Notes: a model not told the origin generated them from the sequence alone. Numbered from the stretch's first letter, positions 34,933 to 43,806 are shown. The stretch: DNA of 64,000 nucleotides from Arthrobacter_N sp051262515 (GCF_051262515.1 NZ_JBIMER010000013.1:1-64000); one strand, 5' to 3'. Translations and numbers: made by a program.

Positions 34933-35850
34933 CTACTTCGCGTCCCGGACGACCGAGGTGATGGCCTGCTCCGGGCGGTGCCCCTTCTTCGCGAGCTGAA
35001 TCTGCTCGTAGACGTGGTGGCGCAGCTCGGTGAAGCGCGCCGCGGAGCGGGTCTCGAGCTGGTCGCGCTCCGCCGGCAGGTCGATTTCGATGTCCTCCTG
35101 CACCACGGTCGGCGAGGAGGACAGGATGATGACCCGTTCACCGAGGTACACGGACTCGTCGATGTCGTGGGTGACGAACAGGACGGTCATGCCCAGGTCC
35201 TTCCACAAACGGCGGACCAGGTCCTCCAGGTCCGCGCGGGTCTGCGCGTCCACGGCCGCGAACGGCTCGTCCATGAGCAGGACCTCGGGCTGGTAGGCGA
35301 CGGCGCGGGCGATCGCCACGCGCTGCTGCATCCCGCCGGAGAGCTGCCACGGGTAGGACTTGGGGACGTGGTCCAACCCCACGGCCTCCAGCGCCTCGGC
35401 GACCCGGCGGGCACGCTCGGCCTTGGGGACCCCGGCGTTCTTCAGCGGCAGTTCGACGTTGGCGGCCACCCGCAGCCAGGGGAAGAGCGAGCGCCCGTAC
35501 TCCTGGAACACCACCGCCATCTTCTTCGGCGGACCGGTGACCTTCTGCCCGTCCAGCAGCACCTCCCCCTCGGTGGCGCCGAGCAGGCCGGCGATGCACT
35601 TGAGCAGCGTGGTCTTGCCGGACCCGGACGGTCCGACCAGACAGGCCAGCTCTCCGCGTCCCAGATCGAACGTCAGGTTCCGGACGGCCTCGATGTCGCC
35701 GCCGTCGGTCTTGTAGACCTTCTTCAGGTTCCGGACCGAGAGCAACGCCGTCCCGGCGGGCATGGTGCGTCCCGACGGCGCAGGCGTCGCCGACGCTCCC
35801 GAGGGCTGGGCGATGTGGTCCGGCTGCGGTTTCTGGGTCTCAGGCTGCAT
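34933..35850 (-). CDS. ABC transporter ATP-binding protein, NitT/TauT (SsuB/TauB) family
   Basis: 305 aa. Walker A GPSGSGKTT near 73-81, Q-loop FQEYGRSLFPWL, signature LSGGMQQR, Walker B VLLMDEP and H-loop THD; the first 35 residues are a Pro/Ala-rich extension, and the C-terminal helical tail is longer than usual. AGAGG precedes ATG 35850. Its first 11 bases overlap the upstream permease end. Energises the importer formed with the two permeases and the lipoprotein of the same operon, presumably for an aromatic acid. Confidence 0.88.
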   Translation of the reverse strand: MQPETQKPQPDHIAQPSGASATPAPSGRTMPAGTALLSVRNLKKVYKTDGGDIEAVRNLTFDLGRGELACLVGPSGSGKTTLLKCIAGLLGATEGEVLLDGQKVTGPPKKMAVVFQEYGRSLFPWLRVAANVELPLKNAGVPKAERARRVAEALEAVGLDHVPKSYPWQLSGGMQQRVAIARAVAYQPEVLLMDEPFAAVDAQTRADLEDLVRRLWKDLGMTVLFVTHDIDESVYLGERVIILSSSPTVVQEDIEIDLPAERDQLETRSAARFTELRHHVYEQIQLAKKGHRPEQAITSVVRDAK

Positions 35851-36613
35851 TTTCTACCTCTTTCAGTCCGTGGTACCAGCGCAGGACGCGCCGTTCGGCC
35901 CACTGGAAGATGAACGACATGACGACGCCGATCAGTCCGAGCACGATGATGCCGGACCACATTTCGGGGATCGCGAAGGAACGTTGGAACTGCACGATGG
36001 TGAATCCGAGCCCCGAGGAGGAGGCGAACATCTCCGAGATCACCATCAGGATCAACCCGATGGACAGGCACTGCCGGATGCCGGCCATGATGGTCGGCAT
36101 CGCCGAGGGCAGCACCTGGTAGCGGATGCGGGAGAATCCGCTGATGCCGTAGGAGCGGGTCGTCTCGTTCTGCACCGGATCGATCGAGCGCACTCCCTCG
36201 ATCGTGTTCAGCAGCACCGGCCACACCGCCCCGGAGACGATGACCGCGACCTTCATCGAGTCGTTGACCCCGATCAGCAGCATCAGCACCGGAATCAACA
36301 CCGGCGGCGGCAACGCGCGGAAGAACTCGAAGACCGGTTCCGTGATCGCGCGCAGCGTCCGGTTCAACCCGACCAGCAACCCCACGACCACACCCAGGAC
36401 GATGGCGAGCAGGACGCCGACCACGAGCCGGCCCAGGCTGGGCACCACGTCCGAGACGATCCTGCCCTGGAACCACGTCGGACCGAAGGTTTCCACGAGC
36501 TGCGGCGGGGTGGGAACGAAGAAGTTCGGCTCCCCCGAGGTCCCGGCCCACCACAGCGCGAGCAGCAGAACCGGAAGGGCGAGGACATAACCGATGGACT
36601 TGAGCGTTTTCAT
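35840..36613 (-). CDS. ABC transporter permease, NitT/TauT family
   Basis: 257 aa with six predicted membrane segments. The cytoplasmic EAA-like loop ETTRSYGISGFSRIRYQVLPSAMPTIMAGIR couples to the ATPase (described by key residues Gly at RSYG and SRI). GGAGG seven bases before ATG 36613; its start shares ATGA with the upstream permease stop. One of two non-identical permeases, suggesting a heterodimeric channel. Confidence 0.88.
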   Translation of the reverse strand: MKTLKSIGYVLALPVLLLALWWAGTSGEPNFFVPTPPQLVETFGPTWFQGRIVSDVVPSLGRLVVGVLLAIVLGVVVGLLVGLNRTLRAITEPVFEFFRALPPPVLIPVLMLLIGVNDSMKVAVIVSGAVWPVLLNTIEGVRSIDPVQNETTRSYGISGFSRIRYQVLPSAMPTIMAGIRQCLSIGLILMVISEMFASSSGLGFTIVQFQRSFAIPEMWSGIIVLGLIGVVMSFIFQWAERRVLRWYHGLKEVENAA

Positions 36614-37443
36614 GCGATGACCTCCCCGCGGACGGACGGGTGCCAGCCCAGCACCCGCTTCTCGACCACGCGCATGCCCGAGTTGATCAGCACCCCGAGC
36701 AAGCCCGTGGCGAGGATCAGCGCGTACATCCCCGAGATCGCTCCGCCGGACTGGGCCAGGGCGATCTCATGTCCCAGCCCGGGGGAACCGATGATCAGTT
36801 CGGCGGTGATCGCCAGGATCAGCGCGACGGCCGCCCCGAGCCGGACACCGGTCATCAGGTACGGCAGCACGGTCGGAAAGACGACGTCCTTGATCCGCTG
36901 CCAGCGGGTGAAGCCGTAGGACTGCGCGGTCTGCATGGCGACGTTGTCGACGTCCGCGACCCCGTAGAGGACCTGGATGAGGACCTGCCAGAAGCACGCG
37001 TAGACGATCAGCATCAGCGATGACTCGATCTTCACCCCGTACAGCAGCACGGCCAACGGAATCAGGGCAACCGACGGGATCGGCCGCAGGAACTCGATGG
37101 AGGAGTTGGTGAAGCGCCGCAGGAACGGCGACATCCCGATCACCAGTCCCAGCACCAGGGCCAGGGCGACCGCCATCGCCAGGCCGAGGGACCAGGCCAA
37201 CAGGGTCTCGCCCACGGCCACCCAGAAGGCGGTGAGCCCGAAGTCGAGCACCAGCGCCACGATCACCTCCGACGCCGGCGGCAGGTACCTCGCCTCCACG
37301 ACGCCGAGCGCCGGCAGGAGTTCCCACACCCCCAGGAAGACCACCACACCCGCCAGGCCGAGCAGCCATTTCGGCAGGGCCTTGGCCGGTCCCGCCTTCT
37401 TCCCGGCGCTCTGCCGCGCCGGCGCTTCCAGGGCGTGGGTCAT
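36610..37443 (-). CDS. ABC transporter permease, NitT/TauT family
   Basis: 277 aa. A basic N-terminal stretch, then six membrane segments and the coupling loop QTAQSYGFTRWQRIKDVVFP. Paralogue of the permease downstream (the AQSYG/TRSYG loop is shared). ATG 37443 overlaps the TGA of the binding protein (ATGA); no independent Shine-Dalgarno, so it depends on translational coupling. Confidence 0.88.
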   Translation of the reverse strand: MTHALEAPARQSAGKKAGPAKALPKWLLGLAGVVVFLGVWELLPALGVVEARYLPPASEVIVALVLDFGLTAFWVAVGETLLAWSLGLAMAVALALVLGLVIGMSPFLRRFTNSSIEFLRPIPSVALIPLAVLLYGVKIESSLMLIVYACFWQVLIQVLYGVADVDNVAMQTAQSYGFTRWQRIKDVVFPTVLPYLMTGVRLGAAVALILAITAELIIGSPGLGHEIALAQSGGAISGMYALILATGLLGVLINSGMRVVEKRVLGWHPSVRGEVIA

Positions 37444-38414
37444 GGCAGCAGCGCGTCGAGGTCGGGCGCCTCTTCCAGCGTCCCGTACTTCACGGCGGCG
37501 TCGCCGAGCTTCTGCGCCGCCTCGCGGCTCATCTCGACCTGGTAGCGGGGCAGCACGATCTCGGCACGGGTCGCCTCGTCGATCTTCGTGTAGGTGCCGA
37601 CGATGTCGCGGACCTTGTCCGGGTTCTCCTGCGCGAACTCCAGTGACTTGTTCATGGCGCGCTGGAACTTCTCGGTCAGTTCCGGATCCTCGTCGAAGGT
37701 CGTCTGGCTGGTGAAGTAGGCGGCGATGTCCAGGTTCGGATCGAAGTCGGTGAAGTTCGCGCTGATGACCTTGGCCCCGTCGCCGACCGCCTGGCTCAGG
37801 AACGGGTCGAGGATCCAGGCCGCGTCCACGACGCCGTTCTCCAGCGCCGCCGGAGCGTCCGGGAAGCCGACCTCGACGAATTCGACGCCGTCCGGGTCCC
37901 CGCCGTCCTCCTCGACCACGGTCTTAATGGTCGTGTCTCCGATGTTGGAGAGGTTGTTCACCGATACCTTCTTGCCTGCCAAGTCCTTCGGCGAGGCGAT
38001 GTCGGAATCGGCACCCACCACGACGGCGCCGAAGTCCTCCTGCGTTCCGGTGGTGGTGGCGCCGTTGGCGACGATCTTCATGTTCAGGCCCTTGTCGTTG
38101 GCGACCATGAGCGAGATGAGGTTCGAAAACGCGAAGTCGTAGCTGCCGGACTGGATGCCCGGGACGATGGCGGCACCGCCGGTCGCCGTCTGGATGTCCA
38201 GTTTCAGGCCCTCCTCGGCGAAGATCCCCTCGGCCTCCCCCAGCCAGATCGGGGCGGTGTCGACGATGGGGATGACACCCACCGTGACCGTCGTCAGATC
38301 GCCGGCTCCCGTGGACTCGCCGCCGCCGTCGGAACCGCTCGGGGATCCTCCCCCGCATGCGGCCAGCGCCAATACCGTAGCGGCCAATGCCGCGGACTTC
38401 GTGAGCTTTTTCAT
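37440..38414 (-). CDS. ABC transporter substrate-binding lipoprotein, NitT/TauT family
   Basis: 324 aa, lipobox LAAC at 17-20, then an SsuA-like fold (VTVGVIPIVDTAPIWLG, GGAAIVPGIQSGSYDFAFSN, LAGKKVSVNNLSNIGD). Strongly similar to the orphan binding protein at 21768-22745. First gene of binding protein-permease-permease-ATPase, all with overlapping ends. AAGGAAG precedes ATG 38414. Ligand probably an aromatic acid from the surrounding pathway; family members for nitrate, taurine or pyrimidine precursors cannot be excluded by sequence. Confidence 0.87.
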   Translation of the reverse strand: MKKLTKSAALAATVLALAACGGGSPSGSDGGGESTGAGDLTTVTVGVIPIVDTAPIWLGEAEGIFAEEGLKLDIQTATGGAAIVPGIQSGSYDFAFSNLISLMVANDKGLNMKIVANGATTTGTQEDFGAVVVGADSDIASPKDLAGKKVSVNNLSNIGDTTIKTVVEEDGGDPDGVEFVEVGFPDAPAALENGVVDAAWILDPFLSQAVGDGAKVISANFTDFDPNLDIAAYFTSQTTFDEDPELTEKFQRAMNKSLEFAQENPDKVRDIVGTYTKIDEATRAEIVLPRYQVEMSREAAQKLGDAAVKYGTLEEAPDLDALLP

Positions 38415-38472
38415 GGTTGACTTCCTTGTCGTGCATGGTGAACGGGTGTTGGCTGATGGGTCAAAGGTAGTG

Positions 38473-38502
38473 CGGTCCGGTGTGATTCAGAACACCGGAC
38501 CG
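38473..38502. promoter_or_regulatory. 11-bp-arm dyad upstream of the ABC operon
   Basis: CGGTCCGGTGT (38473-38483) and ACACCGGACCG (38492-38502) around GATTCAGA. It lies between the acyl-CoA ligase stop (38522) and the binding-protein start (38414). It could be the terminator of the ligase transcript or an operator; it also contains TGTGATTCA, as in the CRP-like site at 22784. Confidence 0.55.
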
Positions 38503-38521
38503 GTCTCGTTTCGAACATACG

Positions 38522-40033
38522 CTAGCCGTTGAATTGCCGCCTGACTTCGATCTTGCGAATTTTCCCGGATGCCGTGCGCGGCAGTTCATCGACGAACCGC
38601 ACGGATTTGGGGATCTTGTATCTCGCCAGCCGCCCCTCCAGATGCGCGCGGATTTCCTGCTCCGACGGTTCCCGCCCCTCGGCGGGAACCACTACCGCCA
38701 GCGGAACCTCGCCCCAAGTGTCGTCCGGCGCCCCGACCACGGCGACCGCCGCGACCGAATCGAGTTCCATGACCAACTGCTCCACCTCGGCCGGGTAGAT
38801 GTTTTCGCCGCCCGAAATGATCATGTCCTTGAGCCGGTCGGAAATGTAGAGGAAGCCTTCGTCGTCGACGTAGCCCATGTCGCCGGACTTGAACCATCCG
38901 CCTTCCGCAAAGGCCTCAGCGGTCGCCTCGGACCGGTTCCAGTAGCCGGGGACGACGTTGGGTCCCGAGACCAGGATCTCCCCCACGGCGCCTGCCGGCA
39001 CGTCCGTACCCAGCGGATCCACGATCCGAATGTCGGTGAAGAAGTGCGGCAGTCCGGCCGATCCCGCCTTTCCGCGCGAACGTTCCGGCTGCAGGGACGT
39101 GGCGCCAGGAGCGGTCTCCGTCATTCCGTAGCCGCCCGAGAAGGACAGGCCCCGCTCCTCGTAGGCGTCAAGGACCCGCGCCGGAACGGCCGACCCGCCG
39201 CAGGTGAGCTTCGCCAGCGACGTCAGGTCCGCGCCGGCCCACGCCGGATGCTCGGCGAGCATCTGGAACGTGGTCGGGACTCCGGACAGCGATGTGACGC
39301 CGTGCCGCTCGATCGCCGCCAGCGCCGCTCCGGGATCGAAGCGGTCCTGCAGCACGAGCGTCCCGCCCTTGAGCAGCGTGGGCAGCGCCCCCATGCCGAG
39401 CGACGCCACGTGGAACATCGGCGCGATCATGAGCGCCACCTCGCGGCCGGTCACGTCGTAGTCGACCAGGACGTTGATGGCGTTCCACGTCAGGTTCCCG
39501 TGGGTCAGCACGGCCCCCTTGGGCTTGCCGGTGGTCCCCGAGGTGTAGAGGATGATCGCCGGGTCCTCCATGGCCACCGGGACATCCGGGTGCGCGTCGG
39601 CGCCGAGGGCCACCAACTCCTCGAACGGGCTCGATGGGCCGCCCACGCTCCAGCGGCGCGACACCGGGGCGCCCCCGACGCTGGCGGCGGCCAAGTCGTC
39701 GAACTCGGCGGCGTGGATGAGCATGCCGCTGCCGGAGTCCTCCAGTGCGTAGGTCAGCTCGCGTGGAGCCAGCCGCGTGTTCAACGGCACGAAAACGGCG
39801 CCGAGGAGGCCGCAGGCGAACAGCGTTTCGAGGAAGGCCGGGTGGTTGTTGCCCAGGTAGGCGACCCGGCTCCCGCGTTCCGCCCCGGCGTCGGCCAGCG
39901 CGTTGGCCAACCGGTCGATTCGGCCGGCCATCTCGGCGTAGCCGAGCGACCCGTCGGCTGATACGACCGCGATCCCCTGTGCGGACTTGACGCGGCGCTT
40001 GTGGATCCACGCGCCGATTCCGTTGTTGAGCAC
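38522..40033 (-). CDS. phdA: Acyl-CoA synthetase, probable hydroxycinnamate-CoA ligase
   Basis: 503-residue AMP-forming ligase. P-loop YTSGTTGKPKGAVLTH, A5-like GGYGMTETAPG, A7 SGDMGYVDDEGFLYISDRLKD and the catalytic Lys in PRTASGKIRK at the C-terminus. Would activate p-coumarate, ferulate, caffeate or dihydro forms to CoA thioesters. The phd/cou identification comes from the neighbouring MaoC-ACAD-amidohydrolase-SDR set and MarR gene, as in Corynebacterium glutamicum and Rhodococcus; sequence alone would fit other acyl-CoA ligases. GTG 40033 with GGAGG six bases upstream. Confidence 0.75.
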   Translation of the reverse strand: MLNNGIGAWIHKRRVKSAQGIAVVSADGSLGYAEMAGRIDRLANALADAGAERGSRVAYLGNNHPAFLETLFACGLLGAVFVPLNTRLAPRELTYALEDSGSGMLIHAAEFDDLAAASVGGAPVSRRWSVGGPSSPFEELVALGADAHPDVPVAMEDPAIILYTSGTTGKPKGAVLTHGNLTWNAINVLVDYDVTGREVALMIAPMFHVASLGMGALPTLLKGGTLVLQDRFDPGAALAAIERHGVTSLSGVPTTFQMLAEHPAWAGADLTSLAKLTCGGSAVPARVLDAYEERGLSFSGGYGMTETAPGATSLQPERSRGKAGSAGLPHFFTDIRIVDPLGTDVPAGAVGEILVSGPNVVPGYWNRSEATAEAFAEGGWFKSGDMGYVDDEGFLYISDRLKDMIISGGENIYPAEVEQLVMELDSVAAVAVVGAPDDTWGEVPLAVVVPAEGREPSEQEIRAHLEGRLARYKIPKSVRFVDELPRTASGKIRKIEVRRQFNG

Positions 40034-40061
40034 TCCGCGCCTCCGTTCCTCCGCGTCGCGG

Positions 40062-41048
40062 CTACTTGACCAGGATCGATTCGACGTCCGGCGCCTTGTC
40101 CACGAAACCGTATTTGAGCATCAGTTCGCCCATGGCGTTCATCTCCTCCGTGCGGATCTCAGCCGCGAACTCCTCCATGTTGATCTTCTGGGCCGCTTCT
40201 TCTTCGATCTTGAGGAAGCCCGCAACCGAGGTCTTCACGCCTTCGGCGTCGGCCTCCGCCGCTTCGAGGGTCTCGGCAAGGGCCGCCTGGAAGTCGGACA
40301 CGGTCTGGGCATTCTCCTCGGCGTAGGCGCCCGAGGTGAACGCGACCATGGTCGGCAGTCCGGGGACGACGTCCTGGTAGTTGTATCCGAGCAACTCGTT
40401 CTCCCCGTCCGCCAGCGCGTTGGCCAGGAAGGGCTCCGGCAGCCAGGCCGCGTCGATGTTGCCGCGTTCGAGCTGCGCCGGCTGGTCCGGGAAGCTGATC
40501 TCGCTGAACTTGACGGCCGTCGCATCGGCTCCGTCCTGGGCGGCGGCCTCCATGATGGTGAGGTCGCCCTGGGTGTTCACCGCGTTCACGGCCACGGTCT
40601 TGCCGGCAAGGTCCTTCCAGCCTGCGATGCCCGAGTCCTTGCGCACCACGACGCCGGTGATGTCATCACCCTCGGCCTTGGAATTGGAGTAACCGGAGAC
40701 GATCTTCATGTCCAGCCCCTTGTCCGCCGCGACGAGCACCGAGAGCGGGTTGCCGATGGCGAAGTTCATGGTGCCCGTGGAAACTGCCGGGAGCATGGCC
40801 GCCCCGCCCTGCCCGGTCTGGAAGTCGATCTCCAATCCATGCTCCTCGAAGATTCCCTCGTCGATGCCGTACTGCACCGCGGCGGACGGGGCGATGGACA
40901 GCACGCCGACACTGACCTTGGTCAACTCGCCATTCGCGTCGTCCCCGTCCCCGCCGCCGCTCCCGGAGGGCGAGCCCTGCCCGCAGCCGGTCAGCGCCAG
41001 GGCCACGACCGCTGCGCCCGCGAACATCGTGCCGAAGTGATTCCTCAT
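40062..41048 (-). CDS. ABC transporter substrate-binding lipoprotein, NitT/TauT family (third copy)
   Basis: 328 aa. Lipobox LTGC at 19-22, then SsuA-like fold (VSVGVLSIAPSAAVQYG, GGAAMLPAVSTGTMNFAIGN, LAGKTVAVNAVNTQGD). More diverged than the other two. AAGGAG precedes ATG 41048. It is followed 28 bp on by the acyl-CoA ligase, so uptake and activation are cotranscribed. No permease of its own; it probably docks to the permease pair of the next operon (inference). The C. glutamicum phd cluster uses an MFS carrier instead, as I recall. Confidence 0.85.
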   Translation of the reverse strand: MRNHFGTMFAGAAVVALALTGCGQGSPSGSGGGDGDDANGELTKVSVGVLSIAPSAAVQYGIDEGIFEEHGLEIDFQTGQGGAAMLPAVSTGTMNFAIGNPLSVLVAADKGLDMKIVSGYSNSKAEGDDITGVVVRKDSGIAGWKDLAGKTVAVNAVNTQGDLTIMEAAAQDGADATAVKFSEISFPDQPAQLERGNIDAAWLPEPFLANALADGENELLGYNYQDVVPGLPTMVAFTSGAYAEENAQTVSDFQAALAETLEAAEADAEGVKTSVAGFLKIEEEAAQKINMEEFAAEIRTEEMNAMGELMLKYGFVDKAPDVESILVK

Positions 41049-41098
41049 GACTTGCTCCTTGTGTCCGGCGGGATTGGCAACCCCGGCCCGTTGGTTGA

Positions 41099-41114
41099 TG
41101 TGATCCGCATCACG
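41099..41114. promoter_or_regulatory. CRP/GlxR-like site
   Basis: TGTGA-TCCGCA-TCACG at 41099-41114, one mismatch to the CRP consensus; the inner GTGAT-CCGC-ATCAC is a perfect dyad. It lies just downstream of the predicted start of the binding protein-ligase transcript. Confidence 0.5.
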
Positions 41115-41123
41115 CCCGAATCG

Positions 41124-41152
41124 AATGTAAGTTCAATAGTTGAGAAAATCAA
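41124..41152 (-). promoter_or_regulatory. Promoter of the binding protein-ligase operon with MarR-type dyad
   Basis: Minus strand TTGATT (41152-41147) and TACATT (41129-41124), 17-bp spacer. The dyad TTGAGAAAATCAA (41140-41152) overlaps the -35. A near-identical 13-mer lies in the promoter region of the marR/SDR genes at 44830. Confidence 0.6.
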
Positions 41153-41226
41153 GACTTTTACGTCGATTGTGACAATCTTTTGACCGTCGGGGAGCGCGCT
41201 GCGGCTCGGTAGGCGTAGATGGCGAG

Positions 41227-41682
41227 TTAGGCGTAGAAGCGGTAGATCCCGCGTGAGACCACTGACGGCTTGGCGGCGCCCTCGACCTCGACGACTTGGT
41301 CGACGGCAATCTGGTAGCCGCCCTTGACCTCCTCGACCGCGGCGATGGTCGCCTTCATCCGGACCTGCGACCCGACGGGAACCGGCGCCGGAAAGCGAAC
41401 CTTCTCCAGCCCGTAGTTGACCTTCGTCTTGACCCCGGACACCTGGAAGAGTTCGGTCCAGAACGCGATCTGCAGGGAAAGTGTCAGGTAGCCGTGGGCG
41501 ATGGGTCCCCCGAACGGCCCCTCCTTGGCCTTCTCGGGGTCGGTGTGGATCCACTGGTGGTCGTCTGCCGCGTCGGCGAACGTGTTGACCTGTTCCTGGG
41601 TGATCGTGCGGTATTCGCTGTAGCCGAGATCGGTTCCGGCGGCGTTGGCGAGTTCCTCGTAGCTGATGACGGTCTGGCCCAT
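41227..41682 (-). CDS. phdE: MaoC-like hydratase, probable hydroxycinnamoyl-CoA hydratase
   Basis: 151-residue hot-dog fold. The hydratase motif DDHQWIHTDPEKAKEGPFGG holds the catalytic Asp and His, followed by IAHGYLTLSL. Would add water to p-coumaroyl-/feruloyl-CoA to give the 3-hydroxyacyl-CoA. AGGAGG precedes ATG 41682. Last gene of the order SDR-amidohydrolase-acyl-CoA dehydrogenase-MaoC, matching phdB-phdC-phdD-phdE of C. glutamicum as I recall it. Other (R)-specific enoyl-CoA hydratases look alike. Confidence 0.8.
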   Translation of the reverse strand: MGQTVISYEELANAAGTDLGYSEYRTITQEQVNTFADAADDHQWIHTDPEKAKEGPFGGPIAHGYLTLSLQIAFWTELFQVSGVKTKVNYGLEKVRFPAPVPVGSQVRMKATIAAVEEVKGGYQIAVDQVVEVEGAAKPSVVSRGIYRFYA

Positions 41683-41734
41683 GACGGGTTCCTCCTGTGG
41701 TGTTGGGTCGGTGGGAAAATCCAGGGTGTGCGGC

Positions 41735-42922
41735 CTAGGTGAAGGCGCCGACGCCGGTGACGGCGCGCCCGACGACGAGCGCGCAAATCTCGTGTGTGCC
41801 CTCGTAGGAGTAAATGGCCTCGGCGTCCGCGTGGAAGCGGGCGACGTCGTACTCGAGCAGAATGCCGTTGCCGCCGACGACCTCGCGTGCGAGCGCCGCC
41901 GTTTCCCGCAGGCTCTGCGCGGTGAACATCTTGGCCAGCGCGGAGTTCTCGTCCCGGTAGACCCCGGCCTCCTGCTGCTGGGTCTGCCGGACCACCATGC
42001 CGAGGCAGGCGGTCACGTTGGCCAGCATGCGGGCCAGCTTCTCCTGGATGAGCTGAAATCCGGCCAGGGGGCGTCCGAACTGCTCGCGCGTGGTGACATA
42101 GCGCAGGGCGGCTTCGTAGGCCCCGGCGGCCACGCCGGTGGCGATCCAGGCGACGTCCGAGCGCATGTTGCGCAGGCACGCGGCAACGTCCTTGAAGGAG
42201 TTGATGTTCGCGAGCCGCGCGGAAGCGGGCACCCTGACGCCATCGAACGTGATGTCGGCGTTTTGCATGATGCGCAGGGACGTCTTGCCGTGCATTTTCT
42301 CGATGGCCACACCGGGCGCACCGGCGGGAACCAGGAAACACTTGACCTGCGAGTCGGCCTCGTCGCGCGCGAACACGGCCAGCACGTCCGCGGTGGCGGC
42401 CCCGCCGATCCAGCGTTTGGCGCCGTCGATGACCCACGAGCCGCCGTCCTCGTCCGCCTCGAAGCGCGCGCGGGTCCGCAGCCCGCCGGCGATGTCGGAA
42501 CCGTGCTCCGGCTCGGTCAGCGCGAAAACACCCGTGAGCCCGAAGGAGCGGATCAGCGGATCGAGCTCCGCGGCCTGCCCGGGGCTTCCGCCGAGGTTGA
42601 CCGTGGTGCGGAACAAACCCGACTGCGCGTTGTAGAGCGTGGCCATGGACGCATCGGTGCGGCCCAGCTCGAAGTTGCGAAATCCGCCGTAGAGCGCCGA
42701 GGGGCGCCCGCCCTCCGCGCGGACCTCGGCCGGGTCCATGAGGTCCAGGTCGATCAGCGGCTTCAGCGTGTGGAACGGGAACTCGCCCCGTTCCCAGCTC
42801 TCGGCGAGCACGGGGCGGACGTCGCGGTCCAGGACCCCGCGGAGGCGCCCGAGCGCGGACAGTTCCCCGGGGGTGAGCAGCTCGGAGAAGCCGTAGCGGT
42901 CGCTCGGGTAGAAACCGGTCAC
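41735..42922 (-). CDS. phdD: Acyl-CoA dehydrogenase, probable dihydrocinnamoyl-CoA dehydrogenase
   Basis: 395-residue FAD enzyme near the glutaryl-CoA dehydrogenase branch. FLTEPEHGSD-like motif is FALTEPEHGSDIAG, then KRWIGGA, and the catalytic Glu is in IYSYEGTHEI at the C-terminus. Would desaturate 3-arylpropanoyl-CoA so that dihydro-phenylpropanoids enter the same route. GTG 42922 overlaps the stop of the amidohydrolase gene (GTGA), which fixes the start. Role assigned by cluster order. Confidence 0.78.
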   Translation of the reverse strand: MTGFYPSDRYGFSELLTPGELSALGRLRGVLDRDVRPVLAESWERGEFPFHTLKPLIDLDLMDPAEVRAEGGRPSALYGGFRNFELGRTDASMATLYNAQSGLFRTTVNLGGSPGQAAELDPLIRSFGLTGVFALTEPEHGSDIAGGLRTRARFEADEDGGSWVIDGAKRWIGGAATADVLAVFARDEADSQVKCFLVPAGAPGVAIEKMHGKTSLRIMQNADITFDGVRVPASARLANINSFKDVAACLRNMRSDVAWIATGVAAGAYEAALRYVTTREQFGRPLAGFQLIQEKLARMLANVTACLGMVVRQTQQQEAGVYRDENSALAKMFTAQSLRETAALAREVVGGNGILLEYDVARFHADAEAIYSYEGTHEICALVVGRAVTGVGAFT

Positions 42923-43806
42923 CGCTGTCCCAGCCCCAGGAGGGCCGCCGCGTTGCCCTTGAGGATCCCCGGACGGACCTCGTCCCTCAGCGGCAGGGCC
43001 TCGAACGCGGACAGCCACTTCTCGGGGGTGATGAGGGGGAAGTCGGTGCCGAAGAGGAGCTTGCGCGAAAGGACGTTGTTTCCCAGCCGCACCAGCGACT
43101 CGGGGAAGTACTTAGGGCTCCAGCCGGAGAGGTCGATGAACACATTGGCCTTGTGCGTGGCGATCGAATTGGCCTCCTCCTGCCAGGGGACGGAGGGGTG
43201 CGCCATGATGATCGTCAGTCCCGGGTGCTCCGCGGCGACGTCGTCCAGCAGCAGCGGGTTGGAATAGCGCAGCTTGATGCCCCTCCCGCCCGGAAGCCCC
43301 GCGCCCATCCCGTTCTGTCCGGTGTGGAAGACGCACGGCAGACCGAGCCCCTCCAGCACGTCCCACAACGGGGTGAACTGGGCGGCCGAGGGGTCGAAGC
43401 CCTGCAGCGACGGATGGAACTTGAAGCCGCGCACGCCGAGCTCGCCTGCCTGGCGGCGGGCCTCGGCGATCGCTTCCTCGCCGGTCCGGGGATCGACGGT
43501 TCCGAAAGGGATGAGGACGTCGTTGTGGCGGGCTGCCCCGGCGACGAGGTCGTCGATGGAGTTCGGCAGGTGCCCGAACGCCGTCCGCGCGTCCACTGTG
43601 AACACGACCGCCGCCATGTTCAGCCCGCGGTAGATCCCGGCGATCCGGTCCATGGAGGGCGTGCGCTCCTCGGCCTTGAAGTACTTGGCCGACGCGTCGA
43701 AAAGGTCCTGCGGCATGGCCTGGTGCCCGTGCCCGTCGACCTCAAGATGGACGTGCATGTCGATCGCCGAGACCGCCTCGACGTCGATGGCCGATTCGTA
43801 GCGCAT
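42919..43806 (-). CDS. phdC: Amidohydrolase-type hydroxyphenyl-beta-ketoacyl-CoA hydrolase
   Basis: 295 aa of the amidohydrolase_2 (ACMSD-like) superfamily. Metal ligands: HVH in IDMHVHLE near residue 17, FKFHPSLQ, FHTGQ, AHPS and the Asp of LFGTDFPL. In the cou/phd routes this family cleaves aryl-beta-ketoacyl-CoA hydrolytically to the aromatic acid (4-hydroxybenzoate, vanillate, protocatechuate) and acetyl-CoA. ATG 43806 was chosen; an in-frame GTG at 43815 adds three residues. Overlaps the acyl-CoA dehydrogenase start and lies 12 bp after the SDR. Confidence 0.78.
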   Translation of the reverse strand: MRYESAIDVEAVSAIDMHVHLEVDGHGHQAMPQDLFDASAKYFKAEERTPSMDRIAGIYRGLNMAAVVFTVDARTAFGHLPNSIDDLVAGAARHNDVLIPFGTVDPRTGEEAIAEARRQAGELGVRGFKFHPSLQGFDPSAAQFTPLWDVLEGLGLPCVFHTGQNGMGAGLPGGRGIKLRYSNPLLLDDVAAEHPGLTIIMAHPSVPWQEEANSIATHKANVFIDLSGWSPKYFPESLVRLGNNVLSRKLLFGTDFPLITPEKWLSAFEALPLRDEVRPGILKGNAAALLGLGQR

